From Salvator merianae (taxonomy: Eukaryota > Chordata > Lepidosauria > Squamata > Teiidae), in the NCBI GenBank assembly GCA_003586115.2, contig QVOM02000113.1, positions 129,787 to 193,786 of the forward strand: DNA of 64,000 bases, written 5' to 3'. The translations under genes and the position numbers were made by a program. Below are positions 9,609-21,018 of the stretch, piece after piece (position 1 is the first letter of the stretch; the number at the start of each line of letters is the position of its first letter). The notes beneath the pieces were generated by a model. The model was not told the DNA's origin and did not search any database. It worked only from the letters and a program-made list of their open reading frames with translations.

Positions 9609-10226
9609 TCACTGTTAAAGGCATTTTCCCCCGCCTTTAATTAAAACAGAACTTCCATTTTGTCTTCGCTGCCTGTTTATCTTAGCTGATAAGAACAGTT
9701 CAAATATATTTTAATGAGACACAGAAAACTCCAGCCTGTCCGAAAACAGAACTTTGAGTGATTTACCTAATGATTCACAGCCTCTGCAAATATTTTAGCA
9801 TCTTGCTGAATTACAATGTTTAAACTTTCGGCATACATTATCCAAGCTGTAATTGTACAGGGTTGGCTTTTCTTTTCTTTTCTTTTCTTACTGTTTATCT
9901 TAGTTTTAGTATCTTCATAAATTAAAAGAGGATCAGCCGAACTTACTGTCTTAAAAGACGACACACAACGTAACTCGGGAATGTTGACAAATTTCCTCCA
10001 GCTCCTTCATCTCCTCTGTACGCAGGCTGCCACGAATCTCTCCCCACCCCCCTGGAGGGGAGACTTGTTTGGAGCTCTAATGAGGAATCCCTTCACCTCC
10101 CTGTCACTCAGGGAGATGAAATCGTCTGACAGAGGGGTTTGAGCTACCCCCTCTGTGTTCTCATGTTGAGGTTTGCTCAGAGGAAAAATTCCTCTCAGCA
10201 ACTACATTCGGCCATCTTACGGAAGT

Positions 10227-10247
10227 CTCTGATTTTAGGAACACTTT
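10227..10247. repeat. Target-site duplication, right copy
   Basis: Matches 8522-8542 with two C/T differences. Confidence 0.8.
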
Positions 10248-10583
10248 CTTGGCCACTCCACAGCCATTTAGAAACATAGAAACATAGAGTTGGAAGGGAC
10301 CTCCTGGATCATCAAGTCCAACCCCCTGCTCAATGCAGGATTCCCTAAACCATCCCCGATAAATGGCCGTCCAGTCTCTGCTTGAAGACCTCCATCAAAG
10401 GGGAAATCACCACCCCCTGTGGCAACCTATTCTACTGGTGATCGTCCTTACTGTCACAAAATTTTTTCCAACATCTAATCTGAATCTTTCCCCCTGCAGT
10501 TTCATCCCGTTGCTTCTAGTCCTCCCTTGTGCAAGTGAGAACAGGTCTGATCCTTCTGCACTGTGACAGCCCTTTAGGTATTT

Positions 10584-11042
10584 TTAGACAGCTATCATGT
10601 CCCCTCTCAGTCTTCTTTTTTGTAGGCTAAACATTCCTAGTTCCTTTAACCATTCCTCATAGGACATGGTTTGTAGACCATTCACCATCTTGGTAGCTCT
10701 CCTTTGAACCTGCTCCAGTTTGTCAGTGTCTTTTTTAAACTGGGGTGCCCAGAACTGGACACAGTACTCCAGATGAGGTCTGACCAAGGCAGAGTAGAGA
10801 GGGATAATAACTTCACGTGATCTGGACTCTATGCTTCTCTTAATACACCCCAGAATTGTGTTTGCCTTTTTTGCAGCTGCTTCGCACTGTTGACTCATGT
10901 TCAATCTATGATCTACTAGGACACCCAGGTCCTTTTCACATGTGCTGCTGCTCAGCCGGATTCCTCCCATTCTATATGTGTGTTTTTTTTCATTTTTCTT
11001 GCCCAGATGTAGTACCTTGCATTTTTCCTTGTTAAATACCAT
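10584..11042 (-). pseudogene. CR1 ORF2 reverse transcriptase C-terminal (thumb) part
   Basis: 152 residues: FNKEKCKVLHLGKKN, STCEKDLGVLVDHRLNMSQQ, YSALVRPHLEYCVQFWAPQF, DKLEQVQRRATKMV and FSLQKRRLRGDMI are the standard thumb and post-thumb blocks of CR1. It is a different frame from the preceding RT block because of the AG-repeat frameshift. The frame ends within the expected terminal region. Confidence 0.9.
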
Positions 11043-11074
11043 TCTATTAGTTGCAGCCCATTGTTCAAGTTTTT

Positions 11075-12193
11075 CTAAATCTTTTTGAATCCTCTCTCTC
11101 TCTCTTCTCTAGTGTTAGCAACCCCCCCTAACTTTGTGTCATCAGAAAATTTGATCAGTTTCCCCTCAACTCCCTCATCCAGATCATTTATAAAAATGTT
11201 AAACATAACTGGGCCCAGCACAGAACCTTGCGGTACACCACTTGAGACTTTCTTCCAATTGGATGTGCAGCCATTTATAACCACTCTTTGAGTACGATCA
11301 CTAAGCCAGTTGTGAACCCACCTAACAGTTACCTTGTCAATCCCATATTTGATCATTTTTTCAATGAGGATGGTATGAGATACTTTGTCAAATGCTTTGC
11401 TGAAGTCAAGATATACTATGTCTACGGCATTTCCCTGATCAACCCATTCAGTGATTTTGTCATAGAATAAAATTAGATTAGTCTGACATGACTTGTTTGT
11501 TACAAACCCATGTTGACTACGGTTAATTACTGAATTCCCGTCCAAATGCTGGCATACATGTTGTTTAATACTTTGTTCAAAAATCTTTCCTGGTATTGAA
11601 GTCAGGCTAACAGACCTGTAGTTCCCTGGGTCTGCCTTCTTCCCTTTTTTCAAGATAGGGACAACGTTTGCCCTTCTCCAATCATCTGGGACTTCTCCTG
11701 TTCTCCATGAATTTTCAAAGATTACAGCAAGTGGTTCAGCAATAACCCCTGCTAATTCCTTCAGTACCCTAGGATGTAATTCATCTGGACCTGGAGACTT
11801 AAATTCATTTAAATTAGCTAAGTATTCCCTTACCCTCTCTGTTTCGATTATGTGCTTTGATTCTCTTATTCCTTCACTAGCACAAAGAAGGTCAGTCGCT
11901 GTTACACTATCTTTCTTAGAGAAAACAGGTACAAAATAGGAGTTCAGAAGCTCAGCCGTCTCAATATCATTTTTTATCAATTCACCCTTTTCACTCTGTA
12001 AACATCCTATAGCCTCTTTAACTTTTCTCTTGCTTTTGACATATCCCCAATACCCCTTTTTATTGTCTTTAGTCTCTTTTGCAAGCCTCAATTCATTTCT
12101 AGCTTTAGCTTTTCTGATACTTGCCCTGCAGTTTGTGCAGACTACATTATATTCTTCTTTAGATATATACCCCTCCTTCCATTTCTTGAACAT
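11075..12193 (-). pseudogene. CR1 ORF2 reverse transcriptase, main part
   Basis: 372 codons with the RT palm blocks: [15 protein letters not shown] (133-147), [10 protein letters not shown] (175-184), [13 protein letters not shown] (228-240), [13 protein letters not shown] (261-273), [11 protein letters not shown] (318-328) and FSDDTK (349-354). The catalytic box is FSDD where CR1 normally has FADD; both aspartates are kept. The frame is lost at a run of AG dinucleotides (plus strand 11094-11115, ctctctctct), where simple-repeat slippage shifts it into the frame of 10584-11042. Confidence 0.9.
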
Positions 12194-12735
12194 TTCTTTT
12201 TCCTCTTTAGCAAGTTTTTAAGTTTTGGGTTTATCCACCCTGGTCTCTTTAGATGCTTCCCGTTCTTCTTTCTTTGAGGAATTGTTAAAGATTGTGCATC
12301 TAGTATTGCATTTCGCAAAGTATCCCATCCTTCTTGGACATTTCTATCCTTTAGTACATTCAACCATTTGGTCCTTCCTACCCTCCTTCTGAGTCCATCA
12401 AAATCCGCCCATCTGAAGTCCAACTTTGAAGTCTGAGTCCTCTCAGGCTTTCCTTCCCTTATTATCCAGAATTCAAGGATAGCATGGTCACTGCCTCCTA
12501 AGGTCCCAGAAACTCTGATTTCCTCAACCATTTCCTCCCTGTTGGTAAGAATTAGATCGAGGATAGCCAGTCCTCTTCTTTTCTCCTCCACCTTTTGGTA
12601 GATGAAGTTGTCAGCAAGAGAGGATAAGAACTTATTAGACTTGTGACTTTTGCCTGAGAGGGATTCCCAACAAATGTCTGGATAGTTAAAATCTCCCATA
12701 AGCACTATGTCATGCTTTCTTGAGAGTTTAGCCAT
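12142..12735 (-). pseudogene. CR1 ORF2 apurinic-like endonuclease domain (C-terminal half)
   Basis: GDFNYPDICW (residues 14-23, containing the GDFN motif) and GGSDHAILEF (80-89, containing the catalytic SDH) identify the exonuclease/endonuclease/phosphatase fold that nicks target DNA. The same frame extends upstream without a methionine to about 12880 (VGVYYRPPGQ). The 3' end drifts into basic sequence ([14 protein letters not shown]) because of a frameshift near 12180-12215. The downstream reverse-transcriptase frame then takes over. Confidence 0.88.
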
Positions 12736-13136
12736 CTGATCTAGAAAGAGAGCATCCTTATCTTCTGTTTGTCCAGGGGGCCTATAATAAACTCCTACAA
12801 TGGTGTCCTTTCTGTTGTTCTCTCTTGTATTCTTACCCAGACAGATTCTACCAGGCTTCCATTCTCTGAAACCTGAATCTCTGAGGAGACAAATGCTTTT
12901 TTAACATACAGTGCAATACCCCCTCCTCTTTTGTTAAGTCTGTTTCACAAAAAATAAGTTGTAGCCTTCGATGTCCGTGTTCCATTCATGTGCGTTATCC
13001 CACCAATTTGATGAATTCTTCTCAGTATGCTTCATAGTTATTTCCATCATTGCATGGATCCTGCCATAGATTTTGAAGCAGGTTCATTTTTCTCTTGTTG
13101 TCTTGAAGGATTGATACACAGACAGATGGATGGGTG

Positions 13137-13178
<42 letters not shown>
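13137..13178. repeat. (GATA)n microsatellite
   Basis: About ten near-perfect units just beyond the 5' boundary of the CR1. Confidence 0.95.
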
Positions 13179-13645
13179 CAGAAACACAGACACGCTAAAA
13201 ATAATGCAAAGATAGTGTCTATCTATCTCTACCTATCCATCCTTACCTTATACCCAGAAGTCTCAAGCAAGTTACAATAAAACCAATATAAAGCATACAA
13301 AACATGACATAATTAAAAATAAACTCATTATGCTTGAAGTGTGAATGCATCTTTCCTGGGCCTTAAATTTAGACATTGACCAGCGCTATATTACATGATG
13401 ATTTTGCAGACTCCAGCTGAAATCAAATAGATAAAATTCTACATGAATAATACTTTACTCCTATTTCAAAATTTTGTTTAATAAAATACATTAATTACTA
13501 GATGGACATATGGTGGTTGCAATGTGTAGATGTTAACTGTTCATTTGAGACACAATATAAGCAACTGAGCTTACCTCTGTTCTAGAACAGGATCCCTTGT
13601 TGCCTTCTTTAGGGCGTCATTAGGACACACATTAATGCAAATCAG
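13179..13645. other. No recognised feature
   Basis: AT-rich sequence without a frame or recognised repeat. Confidence 0.5.
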
Positions 13646-13910
13646 TGAGACCTCACACAATAGTTGTATGCTCCATCTGCACAGAATGAAGAGTAAGGCA
13701 GATAATAAGCCCCTGATCTGGATTACCATTAATCCTTGGTTTCCAGGACTGCTGGCATATCGACTCCAGCTGATCTAGAACATGGATGCATGCCGAAATG
13801 GGGGATCCATTTCCATGGCACACCAAAGTGTACAGCTGAAATGGGTTCCCCAGGGTCTCCAAGGCTGGGAACTTTCATTCTAGCTTTCAAAACTCTTGGA
13901 GACCAGCTGC
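13646..13910 (-). mobile_element. MITE fragment, inverted relative of 32485-32895
   Basis: Shares with 38328-38721 (in reverse complement) the blocks gatctggattacc, ttccatggcacaccaaagtg, gaaatgggttccc and ctccaaggctgggaac. Termini unclear. Confidence 0.55.
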
Positions 13911-14166
13911 AAATGCATGTTGTGGGAAGTCAATCCACAAGAAAAGAAAACCAACCTAAACCCAACTAGAATAAGCTGAGAATTTGAAACAAAGAATCTA
14001 GGTAGGCAAAATATTATCAAAATGTATGCACATACATATACAGATATTTCTATACATGCAGATATAAATAAAAACCCTATAAAATGCATGTATTATAAAA
14101 TAATTAAGAAAGCCATGTACGTTTTGACACAAAAGTCCTTGTCAGTGGGTTACCCAGCTTGACCCA

Positions 14167-14167
<1 letters not shown>

Positions 14168-14212
<45 letters not shown>

Positions 14213-14243
14213 CAACAATAATAATAATAAATAAATAAATAAT
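14168..14243. repeat. (AAT)n microsatellite
   Basis: About 25 trinucleotide units with a short AAC block and an AAAT end. Confidence 0.95.
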
Positions 14244-17200
14244 GTTGTTACTTTGTTAATTGTATACTTTCTTAGTCAAGCCAGATAGGTCTATGGAAAC
14301 ATAGATTATTATATCACAGAATATTAGATTTCTGTTATTAGGAGATTACTGGATATAGCAAACATTGCACCTAAACCTAAGGTTTCACAGTGCTAAGGTA
14401 CGGATCCTCTGGACCACAAAACTGGACATTGGCATCATAAATAGAATTGACACATGTGTTGAAAGTACAGACAATTAGACCAGAAAGCCTGGATCTCTGT
14501 ACCAGACTAGGATCTATCCATATTGGAAACAAAAGCCTGATGTATAGAAGCAAAATATTCTGTCTCTGCCTAAAGCAAAAGGGCTTCAAACAGAGACATG
14601 TGCATAAGTAAGGCTGAAGCACAGAGGAAACCCATCCTCAGGAAAATTATCATCATCATCTTTATTATCCACTCAGATAACTTAATGGTAGCTGATATGT
14701 TCTAGGGACGAATTTGAAAAGATAATATCAAGAGCTATTTGGCATTCCAGACCAACTTATTGTTAACAACAGACATGGATAAACATGTGTGTAGACTTTC
14801 ATTAAAAACGCAAGGCAGCAGCATTGAAATCTGGCTCAAAAATTGTTTCAACCAGAGAGTGGATTTTATTTAAGGTATAGGTCACCAATTTAAGACCATC
14901 AATACTGTCATGGGGTATGCCCTTCCAACCGGCAAATTCACCCAGGCGGGAGGAAGCACCATATATAGGTAATAGTGACACAAGCACTGCATCAGCTCCC
15001 CCCCCCCCTTCATGTTTTTCTTGCTGGAGCTTACACATTGATTTTCAATAACACAACCTGTTAGTCAACTCCCTGGGCAGAACCTAGGATTAGGGACAGT
15101 CTGCAAATACAGATTTGCATAAAAATGCACACCATGAGCATCACTACCAACATCAACTACCAACATCAACCTACCACCTCCATGATCCTTTGCTGACACT
15201 TTGGAACTACACCTGAACTACCACAATATGCTTCCCCCACTTGCTGCTTGTCTGCTGTCTTGCTGCTTCAGCCAGAAGAAACTCCACTCTCCTGGACTCT
15301 GATCTGTGCCTTGACTAGGCAATTCTGTCTACAAAGTTTAATGGGCCACAAATCTCCATTGTGGTAGTATATCCACAATCACAAATGTCCTTCACCTCTG
15401 AGGGTGAGAACTGGTTGTTCCAAGCTAGGGTCTTCTTTTGTTAGGTTAGGGCATATTTTGGGCAGTTTTCCCCTTCAATCTGCACCTTTCCATTGCAACC
15501 TGTCAAAATTGACCCAGTTTGACCCCTCCATTCATAAAAATCCACAGTTATGAAGGTTTCCATTCGGTTGACCCCTTGCACATGTGCAACACTCTCCAAA
15601 GGGTCAGACCTCTATTCCTTGCTTTATAGGAACTGCAAGCTATTCTGTAACTTCAACAGCTTATCCACTGAGCTGATTGCTGTCAAAGCTGTCATTCTTG
15701 TATTTTTATGCTGGTTTTGAGCTTTTCTTGCTATTTTAAATAAAGTTTGTGTTCTGATTTGGCCTAATCTTTGTCTGCAGGTATTTTTCTTGCTGTCCTA
15801 TAGTTCTTTTATGGGGTTCAATGCCAATTCAATGTTTTTAAAGGCATGCAGGGACAGGGCATTGCTTTAAGCACAAGTGTTTGCATGGCATTGGGAGGGG
15901 TGATTGCTGGCTGTGGGGCCTCTGAGTCACATGGCAGGCTGCTGCAAGACCCACCCAGGGAGAGGCATGTTTTCATGGCCAGTGATCGCCCTTTCCAATG
16001 CCATGTGAATACCCGCACTTAAAGCGACAGGAAGTCCCTGAAACCATGGCATAAAGATCTTGCTTTTTAGAGCTAGTTGTCTGGGTGAGCTATTTTCCCC
16101 ATTAAAACCAATAATCCCATTGCACTGCTCACAACATGGAGTCTAAATCTTGGAGTGTAGTGAAGTCTAAATAGTCTCAATTTTTAAATCACTGATGAAG
16201 ACTTTGGTGTTAAAACATGCATGTCTTTCTTAGTCTAACATAATATGTAATACATCATGGGATGTTTTCACAAGCTTATTCTGCCTGCCATTTTGGCTAA
16301 AAAACCCACTTAGGATGAGTGGACATGACAGCAAGTACCAGTCAAAAGAAATACTTTTAAAAGGACATTAATCTTATAATAATGTTTACATAAGTGTCCA
16401 TGCCTGTTGTTTTATTATGGACTCTCGGTCATTTGTGATTGTACTGAGAGAAGGCAGTTTTTAACCTTACTGACCTTCATTTTCCAATTTTGTATGATCA
16501 CAGCTGGTTTTGTTTTGAATTATGTATTTTTAATTATTTATAATAATGCATGCACTTTGCCACACTAAGAGCACTGGCAGTATTCCCTACAGCTTTTCCA
16601 TTGTGCAGCTACTGCTGCCACAATATGCCTATTTATAATTGCACTTTTTTCAGGTCAGATAACATGATTGTGTTTTCCTAGGCACAGAAGATAGTTGACT
16701 TCTGAAACTATTTCCTGTGTTTTTGAAAACTGCCCAGATTGGAAAACTGAAATCACCTGGCTGTGATGTTTGTGTAGTCAGAAGCAATAGTGTATGTATA
16801 GTACATTTGCTGCTGGTAAAGGACAGGAGAACTTTCTCATGAGCACTTCAGCCATGAAGTCCCAGGAGCTGCTGCCATGAGGCTCCTTGCTTCAGTCTCT
16901 TCCTTACTTCTGTCTCCATCCGCTTGCTGGCATAGGCATCTGCATAAAAGAATTGACTGGCCCTTGCCCTGTAAGTCATCAGCTGCTCTTTAGAGGAGAT
17001 AAATTGTGCTTGCATCTATGGATGTGTGTGTTAAAAATATTGTTTATTGTTTTTATATGCAAATGAATTGTATATATATTGATACCTTGTTTTTGTATTT
17101 GGCTTTTATACTTTGGTTAGCTAACCAGTGATAATAAACTACCTTGAGCACATTGTGAAAAGGTGGCATACAAGTAAACAGATGATGGTGGTGAAGAAGA

Positions 17201-17277
17201 ATAAAGAACTGCATTTTTTCGATCACAATTCTATGGTTGATCATGCATGGTGTGGAAAAGGTGGGTAGAAAATAAAT
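14244..17277. other. No firmly recognised feature
   Basis: Mostly unclassified. A 78-residue minus frame at 14802-15038 (ends FEPDFNAAALRF) has no motif that I recognise. ATTTTAAATAAAG at about 15735-15747 is a polyadenylation-like signal, possibly the end of a retroposed unit. 17080-17190 (accttgagcacattgtgaaaaggtggcatacaa) resembles a reptile LINE/SINE 3' tail. Confidence 0.4.
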
Positions 17278-17672
17278 TATTCTCTCTATTGCACAACTCT
17301 AGAACCAAAGGGCACTCTGTGAAGTTGATGGGCAGGAGAGCAGGAGAGGGCTATTTTTTTTTCTTGCTCCATCTAGCAGATTATAGGTGTATAGAATTTA
17401 CTACCAGGAGAAATGATGATAGCAAGCAGCCTGAATAGCTTTGAGAAAGTGTTAGACAAATTATGGGGGACAGGTGTATCAATGCCTACTAGAACAAATG
17501 CCTATGTTAGAGAGACAAGCAGAATGCTTCTAATAATTTGCAAGGAATAAAGAGCTTGTGACTTCTGTCCTTGTCTTCTGCTTCTGCCCAGAAACAATTG
17601 TAGTCACTGTGTGGGACAGGATGCTGTACTAAAGGAACTTTGGCCTGTTTCAGCAGTGCTCCTTATGTTCTA
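17278..17672 (+). mobile_element. CR1/L2-type LINE 3' tail
   Basis: Shares with 18640-19043 and 47150-47565 the ordered words attgcacaact/cactaga-ccaaggg, gctgatgggcaggaga, gaatttactaccagaaga, gggacaggatgctg and cagcagtgctccttatgttct. It is the degenerated C-terminal end and 3' UTR of a CR1/L2 ORF2. No intact frame. Confidence 0.7.
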
Positions 17673-18639
17673 ATTCCCATCACTAAATATCTGATTCTCA
17701 CATTGTCCTCTAGCATGGTTTTTAACCCTGAATCTAAAATGTGTAAGTCCCAAAGACAATATGCTGTCAAATAATTCAGTTAACCAATCTAGCCATCTAT
17801 CACTTTGGCTCTATGATTAAAGTGTCCCCAGTTATCAAATTTATCATCCGTTAGTCAAAGGTAAGGTCCATTTCAACAGAACATTATCATCAAAATGAGG
17901 TACTGCAGATTTGATTAATCAGGTTCTAATTACCTATGACTGACACAAGATCTTAAAAAAAAAAACACCAAAAAAAATCCCTACCATGGATATGTCAATG
18001 AATGGGAATAAGAAAGAAGTAAGAATGTGTATCTGTAGTTAAACTCCAAAAGCAGCAGTTATACTTTTGAGCACTATACCAAATCTTATCTTACAAATAT
18101 CTGTACGAAATTTCCATTTTTTGCTTTCCTAAATTTTAATTGTTATAACTCGCTCTGAAACCTAAGGTTATTGGGTGAGATGCAAATGTAGATAATACAT
18201 ATTTGTTTTTCTTGATATAGATTTAACAAGCTTTTTAAACATATGCAACATAGAGGCAACTGATGTTACATTTACACACTAGCACTTTACTTATCTAGAA
18301 AGAAAAGTAGAATAAAAAGTTAAAACAAAGCTTATGACCCTTTCTGCACAGGGCCTTATTCTGAATTACATCTTGGAATAGGGACTTACCATCCACATGT
18401 TAGTGGAGACTATGGCACTGTTTTGCATTGAGAGATATCAATTCCTCATTTAGGTCAATTGAACTGAAGAGAATCCTGATGCAGTTCTGGAGGTGGTTCT
18501 CCTAAACCCCAGTTTTCTATATAGTCAATTGCTACTTGTACATTTTTCCGATAAGAACCAAACTACAGTATATAAGGAGGCAAAGCTGTACAGAGTAATG
18601 CAATTTCTCATTCTGTCTCCCATCACCCTTGCTCTTCCA
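17673..18639. other. No firmly recognised feature
   Basis: AT-rich. 18345-18415 (cagggccttattctg, aatagggacttacc) resembles 36185-36240 and may be a short MITE remnant shared by the two places. Confidence 0.35.
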
Positions 18640-19043
18640 AATTCTTTTTCTCTATTGCACAACACTAGGACCAAGGGTCACTCTATTAAGCTGATGGGTA
18701 GGAGAGTTAGGACTGACAAGAGGAAGTATTTTTTCACATATCAGTTTATGGAATTTACTACCAGAAGATTTGGTGATGGCAGTCAGTCTGGATAGCTTTA
18801 AGAACAGATTTGACAGATTAATGGAAGTGAGGTGTAGTAATGGCTACCAGGAGTGGATGCCTAGGTACTGCCTCTAGGGTGGAGAGACAGGCAGACTGTT
18901 TGCAGGGAATCAAGAGCAGGCAAAGGTTTTGCCTTTGTTTTCTGGTTAAGAATGCCCAGAAGCAATTGATGGGCCACTATATGAAACAAGATGCTGGACT
19001 AGATGTGCCATGTCCTGATCCAGCGGGGCTCTTCTTATGTTCC
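18640..19043 (+). mobile_element. CR1/L2-type LINE 3' tail
   Basis: Same family and order of blocks as 17278-17672: FSLLHNTRTKGHSIKLMGRR is readable near 18645-18705, the end of a CR1/L2 ORF2, then a 3' UTR ending cagcggggctcttcttatgttcc. The frame is broken after about 50 codons. Confidence 0.75.
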
Positions 19044-19369
19044 AAGGGATTTTGAAATCTGAAATGCCTACTGGCCTCTGAATACACTTCACTGGGATCT
19101 CAGGCTGCATGCACAATATTGCATCCACATGGTGAAAGCCCCAGAAATACTACATTGGCAGGCATCCATAGGCATACAGTGCTTTGGCAAAGGTCACGAT
19201 AGCACCTTTATACAGATTTGTGAACTATATCTGTTTTTGGACCAACCTTCTTGAAATGTTCAGGGTTTGGTTCAGAAATGAACAGAGCTGTGTGTGTGGT
19301 GGGGGAGGGAATATGGTCAATTATTTGTTTGTTTAATTCCCCCCTCCGATTATACGACATCCTCCCTCA

Positions 19370-20023
19370 TAGGGATGTGCACGAAGGCACTTTTCCCTTT
19401 TCGCTTTGCAGTGCTGCGAAACAACGAGGCTTCGTTTTCGCGTGGAAACAATAGGCGCGAAAACGGAGCCTTTCGTTTTCGCTGCGAAAATCTTCACAGT
19501 GAATGGGGGCACTACCTGTCACAGAGGCAGCACTACTTTTGCGATCGGCAAAGGTCTTCCCTTCGCATTGATTTGTCCCTTCCATTTCCGATCACTCTCT
19601 CATTCCCCCTAGTCTTTCTGTGTGCGTGCATGTGAGTGACAGAAGAGGGGGAATGAGAGAGTGATCGGAAATGGAAGGGACAAATCAATGCGAAGGAAGA
19701 ACTTTGCTGAATCTGATCACTAAAGTTAAGTGTGCTGCCTGTCACAGAGGCAGCACTTAACTTTAGCGATTGGATTGATTGTTCTGATGTTTCCGATCGG
19801 TCTGCCTCTTTAAGGCTGTGTGAAGCTTCCAGGCAGAGCTTCTAGTGGCCAAAAAGAGGGAGCTTGTGGCAAATGGTGAAGGTCTCGAAGGATAGCGAAA
19901 GTCGCCGGGACCTTCGCCATTCGCATTCGCTGCCCCTTTTTCCCTTCGTATTTCATGCGAAGAAGGCAGAGATGCCATTTTCGTGCAAAATTCAAAGTGC
20001 ACAAAGCTTTGTGCACATCCCTA
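19370..20023. mobile_element. hAT-like non-autonomous element with internal hairpin
   Basis: Terminal inverted repeats TAGGGATGTGCACGAAGG and TTTGTGCACATCCCTA match those of 54895-56030. The interior is rich in cgaaaa/ttcgc words. It holds a 50-bp perfect inverted repeat (19561-19610 against 19646-19695) and a direct repeat of ctgtcacagaggcagcac (about 19517 and 19740). No transposase. Flanking 8-mers do not match, so the target duplication is lost or the ends are slightly misplaced. Confidence 0.65.
19561..19695. repeat. Perfect 50-bp inverted repeat, 35-bp loop
   Basis: Arms 19561-19610 and 19646-19695 are exact reverse complements, separated by 35 bp. The loop contains tgtgtgcgtgcatgtgag. 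If transcribed it would form a long perfect hairpin RNA. Confidence 0.9.
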
Positions 20024-20295
20024 CCTGGTTGTGCTCCTGACTCCATTCTCAGATCACTCCCAGCCTCCCTCTTTTTCTCAATCATGCCCCACCAACCCCT
20101 GGGCTGCACCTTGCCGTCCCCCATCAGGTTTGTGGAGTACTTTAGTTTTATATATTTGAATATTATATCCTGCCCTTTATTTGAAGGCTCCAGGGCACAT
20201 AAAAACAACTTTAAAAAGATAAAATATATTTAAAGGAGAATTTCTCTCCTTTACCTGTTCCTATGGTCCAGTGTAAGTCTGCTGTCACTAGTCAA
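20024..20295. other. Unclassified; part resembles a LINE/SINE tail
   Basis: The stretch ttatatcctgccctttatttgaaggctccagggcacataaaa (20163-20206) looks like the reverse complement of the widespread reptile LINE/SINE 3' tail motif. Nothing else seen. Confidence 0.3.
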
Positions 20296-21018
20296 AGGCC
20301 GTTTTCACACTTAGGGAAAAGTAAGGTTCGGGACATCCACTAGTACACAGGATCTGCACTTATGTCCAGCCCGAGCTCACCCGAAATATACCGAACCCCA
20401 CCCGATACTTACCAGAATCCAACTAGCAGTGGTGAAGTAATTTGTAGTCTCGATCCCCACCGCCGTCATCGGGCTCAGTTCTGGTGAGGTGCATTCGCAC
20501 CTACCTTCCAGTCCATGGTGGCAGCCATCTTCTGGGTGATCAGCGCGGCCATCATGCATTGTGTGATCATGTGATCATGCAATGCATGATGGGCAATGGA
20601 GTCTACCCCTTCACGCGGGCCTGAATGGGCCAGTACGAGGCCCCAATCAAGCCCACGCCACCGCAATCAGGCCAGGATGCTGGACGAGACCACGCTGCGC
20701 CCCGTCTAGCATTCCAGTGCCTGATCACTGGCGCGAACGGCAGCCACCGCAGCAGTGGCCTACAAAGCATCAGGCTGCTGCCATGGTGACTGGGAGGCCC
20801 GCGCAGCGTGCCATGATGACATCATCACCACGCGGGCCTCCCGGTTGCCATGGCGAGCATCAGGGATGGATAATGGCATTCACACTGGCGAATGCCATTA
20901 TCCAGCTTTGGGTCTGTTTTCAGGCCCCATAGTGCAGACGGTGTTTGCACGATGGGGTCTGTTACACGCTAGAATGGGCTAATTAGCCCATTCTAGCGTG
21001 GAAAGTGTGAACAGGCCC
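20296..21018 (+). mobile_element. GC-rich MITE with GGGCC-type ends
   Basis: Ends are (A)GGCCGTTTTCACACTTAGGG on the left and, reverse-complemented on the right, GGGCCTGTTCACACTTTCC. AAA flanks both sides (20294-20296 and 21019-21021), a possible 3-bp target duplication. The interior is GC- and CpG-rich. A 36-bp perfect palindrome lies at 20965-21000 next to the right end. The copy at 2081-2485 is a truncated, inverted relative. No transposase. Confidence 0.75.
20965..21000. repeat. 36-bp perfect palindrome
   Basis: Starts CACGCTAGAATGGGCTAA and its second half is the exact reverse complement, with no spacer. It lies 18 bp from the MITE right end. Confidence 0.95.

Larger units (their letters stand above)
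8543..10226 (-). mobile_element. Complete non-autonomous L1-like insertion (HAL1-like)
   Basis: The 1,684-bp unit is bounded by 21-bp target duplications and ends (element sense) in an (AATA/AAT)n-rich tail at 8543-8600. Its 5' end reads CTTCCGTAAGATGGCCG, like L1 5' UTRs. The middle encodes lysine/glutamate-rich coiled-coil-like segments (9608-9357 and 9310-8969) resembling an L1 ORF1 coil but in two frames. The last 400 bp carry degraded words such as KAMDRLL.KLEALY and GNRTWKMDW that look like the end of an L1 ORF2. No endonuclease or reverse transcriptase is present. Because the insertion is complete at both ends, the internal loss probably predates or accompanied insertion. It would depend on an L1 partner for mobility. 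Confidence 0.65.
10268..13070 (-). mobile_element. CR1 LINE, 5' truncated, endonuclease to 3' end
   Basis: On the minus strand the element reads from endonuclease (about 13070-12210), through linker and reverse transcriptase (12193-10584), to a 3' end with repeated TCTATGTT-type octamers (plus-strand gaaacatagaaacatag at about 10270-10286). That octamer tail is the CR1 hallmark. ORF1 and the start of endonuclease are missing. At least two frameshifts divide the ORF2 reading, so it is inactive. The 5' boundary is approximate. Confidence 0.9.

Noticed and set aside
14802..15038. Candidate retroelement protein on the minus strand
   Set aside because: 78 residues with no motif I can name and no supporting neighbours; left as unassigned.
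19294..19635. 113-residue frame and its antisense partners
   Set aside because: They read through the hAT-like terminal repeat and hairpin; frames on both strands are an effect of the inverted repeat.
20377..20982. Several overlapping frames in the GC-rich block
   Set aside because: All fall in one MITE; long frames are expected from low stop-codon density at high GC.
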